DNA from: Paramecium pentaurelia
Lineage: Eukaryota; Ciliophora; Oligohymenophorea; Peniculida; Parameciidae
Direction: 5' to 3'
Length of the DNA stretch: 64,000 nucleotides
Assembly: GCA_905183005.1 (NCBI GenBank)
Contig: CAJJDO010000031.1
Span: 109,257 to 173,256 of the forward strand
Shown here piece by piece: positions 35,854 through 47,162 of the stretch. A program made the position numbers and the translations under genes. Position 1 is the first letter of the stretch. Each line of letters begins with the position of its first letter. The notes under the pieces are model-generated. The model made no database searches and was not told the origin of the DNA. It worked only from the letters and a program-made list of their open reading frames with translations.

Positions 35854-38800
35854 ATGAATAGAGTAATAACATTTGGGTTTGCCACATATGAATCATTGGT
35901 TTAAAAATTGAGTAGTGTTGAGAATCCAAATAGTCTCTTACGATTGTATGAAGAAAACAAAGATTAATTTAAACATGAACATGTAATATTAACATTAAGA
36001 GTGCTTGGCAGATTTAGTCGTTAGATTAATTCAGACAATAACTTTTCTGAATTAACAAGTAAATTAAATGATATTGTTAATCAATTAACAGAATATGGTA
36101 TTTAATTTTACTATAAAAATAAAGATGTTGTTGATGTATTATTTTGGTTAAGAAAATTTCGATTAAATAGAATTCCAACTAATATCACTAATCAAACCCA
36201 AATATAGTTATTTTAGCGAGTTTAATAGATGTTTGATAATTAAATGTTTTCATTTAGAAACATGTGTAATATTTACTATGATTTATCAATACTAAACCAT
36301 TATAATGAGAATTTAGTTAAATCTATATCAGAATAAATGCTTACATCTAAATAAATGTCTCCATTCCTTATAACCTAATTGTTGAGTACTATAGTCATTA
36401 AAATAAATCATTGCAATCTCTCTAAATATGATTAAGTAATCCTCACCAATTCTATCAAACTTTTAGATACTCTATTAGATAGTTTTGATATTGAATAAGT
36501 ATATAATATAATTAATATAGAAATCCTTATTATTTAAAGTTTGTGCTGAAGTACAATTTTAAAATCTTCCTCCAAAATTTTAATTACCAATTTAAGTGAA
36601 AAAGATTAAGGATTAATTATTAGATAAAGTTGAATTATTATAAGAAGAATCAGTTATTAATATTTTTAAGGCATATGAATATTTACCAAGATAATTTGAT
36701 ATTGATCTTTTAAGAGAATTAAGAGATATGATATTAACTACATTAGAATAGAATCCATCAAATTTATCTAATAAATTTTTAATTTAAATTGCAGAAAGAA
36801 TGATTAAGATGACCAATTATAGAATACCTTAGGATGCAATCAAAAAAGTACTTTTAGAATTGTGTAATAGAATTACTAATAATACTATTGATACTCTTTT
36901 AATGAATTAATTGATATTGGCTTTAATGAAATATAGAAAAATAGATGAAGTTCTTTAAGCTTTTTAAAAGATAGAAGATAAAACAATTAAAGTTTTGAAT
37001 TATTTATTTATTAATGATATTAATATGAAAGTAGTTGTGGATAAATTTATGCTCAATACAGAATCTAAAAAGATTGCTTTCAATTAGGCTATTTATTATG
37101 TAGTTTATGCTAATAGAGATGCTAAAGAACATTTGGATACTCTTATTAAAATAATTAGAGAATAAATTGAAAATTATCCATTGTAAGCTTTAAAAACATT
37201 AAATGACAATGAACTCAATTTTTAAATCAAATATCAACTTTAAGAAGAAGCCTATTTGAAATTAATTGAATTAGTAAAATAAAAAAAATTTGATTTTCTT
37301 AGAGTTTGTAGAGAATTAATAAATTGTTGTTGCAATATTAAATGTAGAAATGCTCTCATTTCTTTATATGATTAATAAGATACTAAAATAAATCTAAAAT
37401 AGATTATGTAAAGATTAGTTTAAGAAGTAGATCCATTTGAAACTGAATCATTTTCTGCACTTATTTCAATTTTATTAAAGGATCCAAAAAGTATTCCAAT
37501 TTAAAAATTTGTTGATTATTTGACACTTAATACACATAAATTAATAGAATTTATTAAAAGTGATTAAATCTTATCTGTTACTAAATTATTGGTTGTTGCT
37601 TATTAAGCATAACCTGAATAAAAACTATATTCAATTGTCAATTTTGCAAATAGATTTGAGATTGTAGGATATCATAGTAAATATGTTAGTAATGCAATTA
37701 AAAAGATTTCAGAATAATTCAAAAAGAATTATCCTTGTTCTCCATATCCAGATCCATTATTTGTTAATTTACTTATCAATCATAATATATTAACTCCTGA
37801 AGAAGCTGCTACTTAATTAAGTAATGAAAAGATTCATTAACATACTAAAATATAATTATGTGGTATTGCATAATTAGCTGAAAACATTCCTGAACATATA
37901 ATTGAATTAAGAGATAAAATTAAAGTGGATTGTTTCAAGGCTTTAGAATAAGAAGTCAAATATTAACCAATATTAGAATTGATAACATTAGGTGATTTTA
38001 CATCTGAAGAATTTATTAATATCAAAACAAAACTATAAACATTATTGCCTTAATTATCTACTAAATAATATTTTGATCTAATAATGTTTGCTAAAGATCA
38101 TTCTATTTTAAAAGAATTGTCATATTCATTTGGTGAATTGTCTGCTAAATTAGGTATCAATCGAATCATAAGAGCTATTGATAAATTTGCTAAATTTTAA
38201 ATATAATCTTATACGGTTTACAATGTTCTTGTTGAAACTTATGGATATTCATTTAATTCTATTTTTAATGAATAAAGAATTTAGATATTAAATATTTGTT
38301 CTTAAGCTAAACTTAAATAAACTGATCTATTTAAAAGATCTCTAGAAAAGATCAAATAACAATCATCTACATATAAAAACTTTTATTATGACATTATTGA
38401 TATTGTAACTAGTCTAGGATTAATTGAATAAGAATTCGTTGATCTAATTAATTCTATATTAGAGAATACACAAATTTCAAGTGGTACTGCACTCAAATTA
38501 TTGTAATATTATGTTTTAGCAGATCAACCAATTGAAATTATGGATAAAATTGCAGAAAATATAAATGATACTAAATATAAAGATAATTTTAAGACTGCTT
38601 ATACTTATGAAATATTATTAAGAAAATATCCAAATTCTATTACTACTAAAATTCATGAAAATTATTTTAATGATGAGAAATTCTCAAAAGCAAGATATTA
38701 AATTGCTAATCCTAATTCTAAGCAATTTTTTATACATGAATTCTGTGTTCAATATCTAAATTTATTAGGTGTTGAATTAGAAACTAATAAAAGTATTGAT

Positions 38801-39087
38801 GGTATTAATGTTGAATTCTACTTACCTTCAATGTAATTATCCTATACTATAAATTAAGTGAATCATCTATCTTTATAGCTGGTTAAAGTTCATTAAACTT
38901 TGATTAAACAACTTTGAATGGATTAGGACTTTTGTAAAAGAAATTGTTGTCAACCATTACAAAATAGGTTATTGTTATTAATTTTAAATAATTCTTAAAA
39001 TTATAAACTCATGAAGACAGAGCTAAATATTTTATCAATTTAGGTATTACTTCTATTTATAATTATAGGCATACCAATTAAAGTTGA
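35854..39087 (+). CDS. RAP-domain protein (organellar RNA-binding type)
   Basis: A 1061-residue protein with two introns (36499-36520, 38833-38858). The body is a long array of helical repeats. The final 75 residues form a RAP domain: VEFYLPSI, then AGQSSLNFDQTTLNG, KKLLSTITKQVIVINF, FLKLQTHEDRAKYFINLG. RAP proteins (FASTK-like, chloroplast OPR/RAP types) act on organellar RNAs, so a mitochondrial role is inferred; the N-terminus is not a clear transit peptide. The second intron was placed because only it restores the RAP frame. Confidence 0.85.
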
Positions 39088-39194
39088 TATAACCAAAGTA
39101 GATTATAGTACATTAAAAACATATGATAAAAATGATAAAGACAAACCTTAATTTTAAATATCAAAAACTCGTTAAAGAAAATAATATGGAAAAT

Positions 39195-39278
39195 AAGATT
39201 ATCATTAAGATTATCATTAAGATTATCATTAAGATTATCATTAAGATTATTAATAAGATTATTAATAAGATTATTAAT
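39195..39278. repeat. 12-bp tandem repeat
   Basis: Seven tandem units: four of aagattatcatt followed by three of aagattattaat. They lie 108 bp after the RAP gene stop. A forward frame over them is open but has no TGA end and would encode only a repeated KII(I/N), so I read this as a minisatellite, not as coding DNA. Confidence 0.85.
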
Positions 39279-39462
39279 AATTTGATAAAGAATGAAAGTA
39301 TTAAAATTATAAATAATTATATTAATTTAATAATCTCTATTATTATATTGAATATAAATATAAATATATATTTATACTAATTATTAATAAATATATTAAT
39401 TAGAATAATCATAAATATTAGTATAATTAGATTTAATTATATATATATTATGCATTTATAAA

Positions 39463-39891
39463 TCATTAAAATTTGATATCGTACTTTCTTTATAATACCT
39501 ATTATCCAATATGATCATCCAATTAAGTTAAACGTTATTGCAATTTATATATTTATTTTTCTAAATCTAAATTATCATTTCTAATATTTTCTAATTATAC
39601 AATCTGATCATCCATTTCATGATTATATTCAATAACCTATTTTTATAGCATCTATTTAAGTTAAAGAATTTAAGGTTCAATTTCATTTTGAATATCTTAA
39701 CTTTATGAATTAATTAATTGATTCATATGAGAAAGATCATCTTAGAGTAATTCACTTTCTTATTTATAAATTCCTGTCAACTCTTTCATTTTTAGAATAT
39801 ATAAAGAATTTGTATGAGCTGAATCAAAACAAGTCAATGTATTGATTGGTCGAAGTGTTTCTCGTTTTGTAAAAACATCATTCTATTTCAT
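39463..39891 (-). CDS. Coiled-coil protein
   Basis: A 142-residue intronless frame. It starts MKQNDVFTKRETLRPINTL and then becomes a coiled coil (IYKQESELLQDDLSHMNQLI, QIVQLENIRNDNLDLEKQI). The family is unknown. It lies 65 bp downstream of the bZIP gene stop on the same strand. Confidence 0.65.
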
Positions 39892-39956
39892 ATAAAATAA
39901 GTTATATAATATAATTCATTTATTAATTATAAATAGTTTATATAAATTAAATAAAA

Positions 39957-41491
39957 TCAACATTCATATGAATCAAATCCACAATCAGTATCTGATATTA
40001 TTTTTGTGAGAGGTTCTATGAAAGTTGAAGCCAATTTTGATACTTATGGATGTTAAAATACACTTGTAAGTAATTTTCTAAGATTTTCATTCTCATTTTA
40101 TACTACTTTAACCTTTTTTCTTAATTCTTCAAAAGCATCTTATAATGGACCTATCTTTTCAAGTGCTTCTCTCTTTTTTCTTTAAGATTCATTAGCAGAA
40201 CTTCTATTTCTTCTGATGCATTAGCATTTCTTACAATTACAATTTTCTTCTCCATTATATACACATTTATTTTTCAATCTTTCTATCATCTTTAAATAAT
40301 AATTGGAACTATTTTTCAATGGTTTGATTTCTTATTTCCCATTTACTTAGATCATATCAATCATTTGACTTTCCAATTAAAATATCATAGGTAAAATATA
40401 TAAGATAGAACTATTCAATTAATTATGTATTTTTTTTGTTTTTACTATAAATTCTGGTAATTCAATAAAAGTATTATTATCATCAAAAAATATAGAAGTT
40501 GCATTTTTCAAGAAATCTTAGGTTGTTGCTTTGAAACTGCCCATTATTAATAGATACTAAATTAAATAACAATTATACTTCTTAAAAAATTGAGTCGTTA
40601 TGTAATTAAGCTGTCTATTTAACAGTATTTTCAACTATATTAAAGATAAGATTAGATTTTTTAAAGAAATTATTGATCAGAAATGTATAATGATTAAATT
40701 AAACAAAAAATTGATCTTTTGTTAATTGTTATTACTATTGACTTAATAATTTATATATGAATGTAGTCCAAATATCTTCTGAGTTTTTTGTTATTAATTA
40801 ATACAATTAATAGAAGGTTAACTATTAACTCACCTGTTTATTTGTAGATATCTAATATTAATAGAGAGAATTAAAAAATATATCACAAAAATCATCTCTA
40901 AATAATAAGAATTAAGAAAAATATTTCATATTGACACATCTACTATCCTATAATGAATCTAATGATAAATTTATAACAATACCTTTATCAAACTAAACTA
41001 GGGATGATCTAAATAAAAGTGAGAGAGTTTTGAACAATGAATTACTCATAGTTATATTCATTGGTTAATTTATAAATTAGGATTTTAGAATTCCAATATA
41101 ATTTTCTTCTCCTTTTATTGAATCCAAACCATGAATAATCAAATTTCCTAATACATTAAGGAAATAAGGTAAATGAATTTCAATTTAATTTCTAATGATA
41201 ACTATTTCTTTCCTTAAAACTTATTGTTAGTAATATTATGTTATTCTATTTTAAATATCGATTAAAGACCAACTTTATCTAATACAAATATTAAAACTTC
41301 TTACTTATCATTAGTATTTAAACCAGGTTATAAGACAAGAGAGAGTAGTTGCTACTATTTGATTATCTATATATTATTTTAAATTAATTTACTTCTTGAT
41401 TTTATCTATGAACTTATTCCTCTTATTTGATTTTTTCTAATTCTTATTGTTTTAATACAGCTTGTAAATACAGTTATTGAATAGATTTCAT
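39957..41491 (-). CDS. bZIP protein with cysteine cluster and long helical N-terminal region
   Basis: A 486-residue model with introns 41367-41392, 41279-41304 and 40557-40578. The N-terminal 330 residues are helical (LPYFLNVLGNLIIHGLD, NSLFKTLSLLFRSSL). Near residue 392 is a cysteine cluster, CVYNGEENCNCKKCQC, directly followed by a bZIP basic region NRSSANESQRKKR and a heptad helix (PLQDAFEELRKKVKVVQNE). Splicing the third intron brings the upstream exon into register with an internal MGSFKATTQDF; if it is retained, the last 195 residues could be read as a separate gene. A transcription-factor role is inferred from the basic region. Confidence 0.68.
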
Positions 41492-41492
41492 G

Positions 41493-41825
41493 CTATTTTA
41501 ATAATTTTTTGAATAGAGATTTAGAAGAAAATACTTTGATTAAAAGAATCATGCGTATTATTTCAAATACATAATTATTTACATTCAAATAAAAAATTGT
41601 TATTGATGATAACTCAAATATCTCTTCATTTTAAATAATAGTATAACCATATTAAAATAATAAAGTAATCAAAAATTATAGTATGATTATTCAGAGTTTT
41701 ATAATTATTATCAAAAATACGGCTTTATCATTAAAAATTAAATAAATAATTAATATTTCTGAATAACCACAAATTACTTTAATTAAATTTTCAATAACAT
41801 AAGGTTTAATGATGTTAATCACTTC
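41493..41825 (-). pseudogene. Helical-repeat gene relic
   Basis: One frame (EVINIIKPYVIENLIK.., then EEIFELSSITIFYLNVNNYV) is coding-like but contains TGA at 41691-41693 and runs out at the start of the bZIP gene in a different register. The text resembles helical (ARM/HEAT-like) repeats. It may be a lost 5' part of the downstream gene or an unrelated relic. Confidence 0.35.
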
Positions 41826-41868
41826 TAATTATATGACTATAAAAATACTATTTTATTACAGAAAAAAG

Positions 41869-42150
41869 AGTAATCGATTTGTAGAAAAATTAAAAAATTA
41901 TAAATACTACCCCGCTAAAAAATTTAAATTTCATAATTTATGATAATATTCTAATTTTATAGAAAATGATTACAAATATACTTGTCTTACAATTATAAGA
42001 AAAGTTCAAAACGTATTTTTATAATGTTTAAATCATATTATCAAGGTCAATTTAAGAAAATTGATGTAATTTCAATAAAAATAGAAAAAAATAGAATTAT
42101 TATATAACACAAAACATATGAATTAAATAATGGCTATTTTGCTATTATGA
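41869..42150 (+). pseudogene. Plus-strand coding-like relic
   Basis: A plus-strand frame (SNRFVEKLKNYKYYPAKKF.., then YSNFIENDYKYTCLTIIRKV) shows coding-like composition, with TGA at 41941-41943 and 42148-42150 in the same register. No Met start is evident. A short ORF (42147-42290) in the next register may be its continuation after a frameshift. The family was not recognised. Confidence 0.3.
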
Positions 42151-42356
42151 AAAAGAGAAAGGAAGGATACATAAATGATATCTACAACAAAAAGATCACA
42201 ATGTTAGGAAATAGAAAGTATATTAAAAATTATTATAATACTTTTTCTCTTCTACTGGTAATTTATTATGTAGTTAATCATTTTTTTTGAATTAACATTT
42301 TCTCATAAAATATTACAAAGACAAAAATTTTCATTCACAAACAATATTGTTTTGTT

Positions 42357-42755
42357 TCAATATATTTTTCTAATAATTCCATCCGGTGATAAAATATTCA
42401 TCCTTAATTGTTTGTATATTTATTTTTCATAATGTGTTTCAGTATTTGGACTAACTTTATTTAATCTCTTTTTTGGACGGTGCTTTCTATTTTATTAGAA
42501 TTACTCTGAACGAACAATTTCTCTTGAGTAGATAATAGAATTATGGAAAATTTGATTTTAAGGCATACCTGTGTGTTTTGGGATTTCTATTTCACCAAAA
42601 TTATCAGATTATTCAGTTAATTCATTTGAGAGACAACAATAAGGTTTCTTTGGAATTGGCTCATCACCAACTGTACGAATAGGTCCTTCTTATTCTGGAA
42701 TATCAAAATCATTGGATTCTTTTACATTTTTTATTGATTTACAAGATGATCCCAT
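42357..42755 (-). CDS. Small protein with MGSSC lipidation-type start
   Basis: A 132-residue intronless frame. The start MGSSCKSIKN fits N-myristoylation at Gly2 with palmitoylation at Cys5. The middle is acidic and Pro-rich (EQEGPIRTVGDEPIPKKP), then a basic patch NRKHRPKKRLNKVSP and a helix near the end. No family is known; membrane association is inferred from the N-terminus. Confidence 0.6.
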
Positions 42756-42791
42756 GTTAATATTAGAATTTAATTATTAATGTCGTATTAT

Positions 42792-43004
42792 ATGAGTAAT
42801 TCCACTCAAAAAGTAATAAAGTGTATCAATGATTAACAAATTAACCAAAATAAGAAGAAAGCTTGAGATCTAAGATCTATTAAAATTTCTAATATATAAT
42901 AGGGTAAATTTACGAATTTTTATGAGGCGATCAAATTTTTATTTGATAATAATTTAAATGATTGCAATTAAAAATACAAATAGAAATTTATATCTTTCTT
43001 TTGA
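42792..43004 (+). pseudogene. Short ORF with one in-frame TGA
   Basis: The frame MSNSTQKVIKCIN.. reaches TGA at 42864-42866 and continues in the same register with DLRSIKISNIQQGKFTNFYE to TGA 43002-43004. Both halves look coding-like. It could be a small gene with an unrecognised intron or a gene lost through one mutation. Confidence 0.3.
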
Positions 43005-43128
43005 ATTTCAAAACAATTAAATAAAAATAATATGGATTAGATTGAGAATAGATTGTTAAAGAATTTAAATTATTTATATTATATTTAAAGTCATTTTATC
43101 ATCATTATTAAATATTTTTAATTTACTG

Positions 43129-43934
43129 ATGTCTTCAATCAATTAAGAAGCATAATTAAGAAAACATTCAGATGTTACTGCTGTCTTCTAAAATTAATTT
43201 AATGAATATGAACTAGATCAATATTTTGATAACATTCCACCACCAGCCTTATAAAAATATAGGTAATAATCATCAAATACTATAAATATAGAAGCAATTT
43301 CTCAGAATAAGACTTCTTTATCAATGAAAAGTTGTAGAACACAAATGATTATGATTAGGAACAAGAATTAGGAATTTCTATAAATAGTAATTAAGATGAA
43401 GAAAAACATTAAACAACCAGTTTCCATCAATTTGAATTAATTAATATAAATAATTAGAAAAATAATGTAAAAGAAAAGAGAAATAGAAAAAAAACCCATT
43501 ATAATGTAAATATTTGTATAAAAGTATGTTAGGAATTTTTTGATTATGATGTGAATGAATACTAATAAAGTAATTCACCTTGTAAATGCAATAAATCACA
43601 TTGTTTATTATTGTATTGTACTTGTTTCCATAAAAATATTGAATGTTCTGAAAAGTGTTAATGTCATGATTGTCATAATAATTAAGATTATTCTTAAATC
43701 AGAAAATAAGCTTTAGAGAAAGTGAAAATAAAGTAATAAAGACTTAAAAATGATGATGATTTATTTGATAAGACAACTATCTGGGGATGTCAATGTAAGA
43801 AATCATAATGTAAAAAAAACTATTGTGAATGTTTTATCAGAAATAAAAAATGTTCTTCTCTTTGTAAATGTAATAATTGTCAAAATAAAAAGAGAATACC
43901 AAACTTTAAAAAAATAATGAAATCTAAATACTGA
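43129..43934 (+). CDS. CXC (tesmin/LIN54/TSO1) domain protein
   Basis: A 258-residue protein with an intron at 43263-43291; a second, in-frame one at 43506-43532 is probable. The C-terminal half has two CXC motifs of the CRC domain: CKCNKSHCLLLYCTCF..C and CQCKKSQCKKNYCECF..C. Each ends in CxCxxC text (CQCHDC, CKCNNC), and a linker of about 45 residues separates them. This is the DNA-binding module of LIN54/TSO1 proteins, which bind CHR-type promoters of cell-cycle genes. The N-terminal half is acidic and disordered. The usual RNPxAFxPK linker is not preserved. Confidence 0.85.
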
Positions 43935-44036
43935 TTACTATAATATATTTTACTAATTGATTTAATTTATCAATGATTTAAAATTCTAATTTAAGGTTTT
44001 TTATGAAAAGAAAAATACATATACTAATAATAAATT

Positions 44037-44658
44037 TCAATTTAAAAATTATGATAACCATCTAAAACCTTCAGCATAGCCTACTCTGTTTGCTACACTA
44101 CACATAAATACATCAACTGGTCTTCCATCAATTTCCTTAATATTTTTATTATTAATTTGCTGTTTAACATTTATTCCTAATGCTTATCTCAATTCTTCTT
44201 CTGGCACTGCTCCTGGTTTATCAATTTTATTTCCCAAAATTACTATTGGAACCTAATCAAAAATATTTATGATTTTTATACCTTTGCTAATTCTGCTGTA
44301 TTTAATATTTATTCTAACTCATCTCTACTTTCCTTTAATCTTTATGAATCTGCTGAATCAACAAGATAGATGATTCCATCAACTGTAGGGAAATAATTCT
44401 TCCAAGTCTTTCTAACTGCTTAATGTCCTCCCAAATCAAATGCCTTGAATCTAACATTTCCTAAAACAAGCTCTTCTGCATGTGGATGTAATGTAGGATC
44501 ATGTTAAACCATTCTATCATCTTTCAATCTTCTCAATAGAGTTGTCTTTCCTGCATTATCGAGTCTATAAAAATATTAGAATTTTCTAATTACCCTAAAA
44601 ACAATATTTTTGCATTCTTCTTATAGAGTCCTAAAGAACTCAAAAGACTTTTGAACAT
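44037..44658 (-). CDS. SAR1-family small GTPase
   Basis: A 187-residue protein with introns 44565-44593 and 44253-44281. It has all the GTP-binding motifs: GLDNAGKTT (G1), a conserved T in DPTLHPHAEEL (G2), DLGGHQAVRKTWKNYF (G3), NKID (G4) and CSVAN (G5). A hydrophobic or amphipathic N-terminus (MFKSLLSSLGLYKKN) replaces the myristoylation signal of Arf proteins, as in SAR1. SAR1 starts COPII vesicle formation at ER exit sites. It ends with RWLSQFLN, slightly longer than typical because TAA is Gln. Confidence 0.93.
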
Positions 44659-45038
44659 GTTAAGAATAAACATCTTTATTTGTAATATTAAAATTATTGA
44701 AAGAAAAAACGAAATAAATTTAGGATTTAAACAAATTTTTTATTGAATAATAATCGAACACATCATTCTCATATTAATGATTAAATATAGCATTAATTTC
44801 ATTAATTATTTTTGTTAAAATTTTTCTTTATTTTATATATAAACTATATTTATAAGAGTATTAGACTTAATTATACATATATATATATGAATTACTAATT
44901 AAATATGAAATCCTTAGAAATCAGAATTTTCGAAATACAAAATCAAAAATATTTAATTAATAGTGTAATAATGAAAATTTGTTAAATATATAAAAATCAA
45001 AGTAGTTCCATAAGTTGTTAATTTTGAGAAATTCTTAT
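44659..45038. other. Intergenic region
   Basis: About 380 bp containing TA runs near 44875-44890. No coding-like frame. The right end (from 44982) belongs to the first copy of the duplicated segment. Confidence 0.45.
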
Positions 45039-46071
45039 TCATTTAAGGTCATCTTCATCAGTTTCCTCTTCGATAGATATTAAACTATCTTGTTTACTAT
45101 CTTTTTTCTTATCAGATTGTCTTAATTTCATAAGCTTTTATAGAATGAACTTGGAAATTTAGTCCAAATTTAACTCTATATCAGGATGTACATTCTAATT
45201 AAGGATGTACTCTTTCATATAGGTTTTCTCTACATCACTGATGATTTAGAGATCACAAAAATTTTTTAGAGTTTAAAATGCCAATTTGTAATAGGTTTGC
45301 ATTTTTATAAAATGTATTTAATTTAATATATAAGTTAGCCTCAAATAATCTTTATTTAAATCATAATGCATCAGATTATTATATTACCTGAGCAGTAAAT
45401 TAAAGATTCCCATATTAAATTTAAATTATGGTGTCTGATTTAATTTTGGAACTTAATTCATCATGATGATTAATGACCACATTGGGGAGATTAAAGTGCA
45501 CTTAAGTATGATGATACTATAAATTACTTTAATTTTATTTACAATAATTCTTCAATTCATTGATACCAACAAATTGAGAACATCTAACATCATTTTAATC
45601 TTTTTCAATAGAATAATATTTGACTTCCACAAAATATTCACAACTCAATGCAATTAAAGTATTTAAAATGATAAAATTACTTAAAAATATATATGCAGGT
45701 ATCAAAATGTATGGTAATATAAATCCATGCTTTGAATACATTGGTTCAACTATATTTCCCCAATCTTTTTATTATAATATAATACCATCTAAAGTCATGA
45801 TTTAAACAAGAGTATAAAAAGAACCCCAAAAAGATGAAAAATACTCCTATTATTTTAATCCTGTATATGCATAATAATTAGAAGTTAAAATGCTAGCAAT
45901 AAACATTATAATTCCAAATAATTCTGCAAATTATGGCATCAATAAAGGCACCATGGCTATAGTTCCTACAAAGATTCCTTTTACAGATGGAGTAGTGGCA
46001 ATTTTTAGTAAATTCAATAGACAACCAATTTCAAGAAATATAAATGAACAAATTAAAGATAAAGGACTAAA
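44982..46071. repeat. First copy of a contig-end duplication
   Basis: This stretch repeats as 46073-47162 at a constant offset of 1091 bp, with one N (46072) at the junction. I compared the copies through the gene end, intron positions and flanks and saw no difference. It holds a duplicate 3' part of the channel gene (stop at 45039-45041), cut off at the N. An unmerged overlap between two contigs is the simplest reading, so it should not be annotated as a second gene. Confidence 0.9.
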
Positions 46072-46072
46072 N

Positions 46073-47162
46073 TTAAATATATAAAAATCAAAGTAGTTCC
46101 ATAAGTTGTTAATTTTGAGAAATTCTTATTCATTTAAGGTCATCTTCATCAGTTTCCTCTTCGATAGATATTAAACTATCTTGTTTACTATCTTTTTTCT
46201 TATCAGATTGTCTTAATTTCATAAGCTTTTATAGAATGAACTTGGAAATTTAGTCCAAATTTAACTCTATATCAGGATGTACATTCTAATTAAGGATGTA
46301 CTCTTTCATATAGGTTTTCTCTACATCACTGATGATTTAGAGATCACAAAAATTTTTTAGAGTTTAAAATGCCAATTTGTAATAGGTTTGCATTTTTATA
46401 AAATGTATTTAATTTAATATATAAGTTAGCCTCAAATAATCTTTATTTAAATCATAATGCATCAGATTATTATATTACCTGAGCAGTAAATTAAAGATTC
46501 CCATATTAAATTTAAATTATGGTGTCTGATTTAATTTTGGAACTTAATTCATCATGATGATTAATGACCACATTGGGGAGATTAAAGTGCACTTAAGTAT
46601 GATGATACTATAAATTACTTTAATTTTATTTACAATAATTCTTCAATTCATTGATACCAACAAATTGAGAACATCTAACATCATTTTAATCTTTTTCAAT
46701 AGAATAATATTTGACTTCCACAAAATATTCACAACTCAATGCAATTAAAGTATTTAAAATGATAAAATTACTTAAAAATATATATGCAGGTATCAAAATG
46801 TATGGTAATATAAATCCATGCTTTGAATACATTGGTTCAACTATATTTCCCCAATCTTTTTATTATAATATAATACCATCTAAAGTCATGATTTAAACAA
46901 GAGTATAAAAAGAACCCCAAAAAGATGAAAAATACTCCTATTATTTTAATCCTGTATATGCATAATAATTAGAAGTTAAAATGCTAGCAATAAACATTAT
47001 AATTCCAAATAATTCTGCAAATTATGGCATCAATAAAGGCACCATGGCTATAGTTCCTACAAAGATTCCTTTTACAGATGGAGTAGTGGCAATTTTTAGT
47101 AAATTCAATAGACAACCAATTTCAAGAAATATAAATGAACAAATTAAAGATAAAGGACTAAA
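46073..47162. repeat. Second copy of the contig-end duplication
   Basis: Matches 44982-46071 at an offset of 1091 bp. This copy is continuous with the rest of the channel gene (to 48188) and so gives the complete gene, while the left copy is continuous with the downstream flank (below 44982). Confidence 0.9.

Noticed and set aside
39123..39380. Forward open frame MIKMIKTNLN.. over the 12-bp repeat
   Set aside because: In the ciliate code it does not end at TGA, and most of it is the minisatellite translated as a KII repeat.
40550..42356. Importin-alpha/ARM-repeat identity for the bZIP gene N-terminus
   Set aside because: Helical and ARM-like in feel, but no importin motif could be placed, so it is described only as helical.
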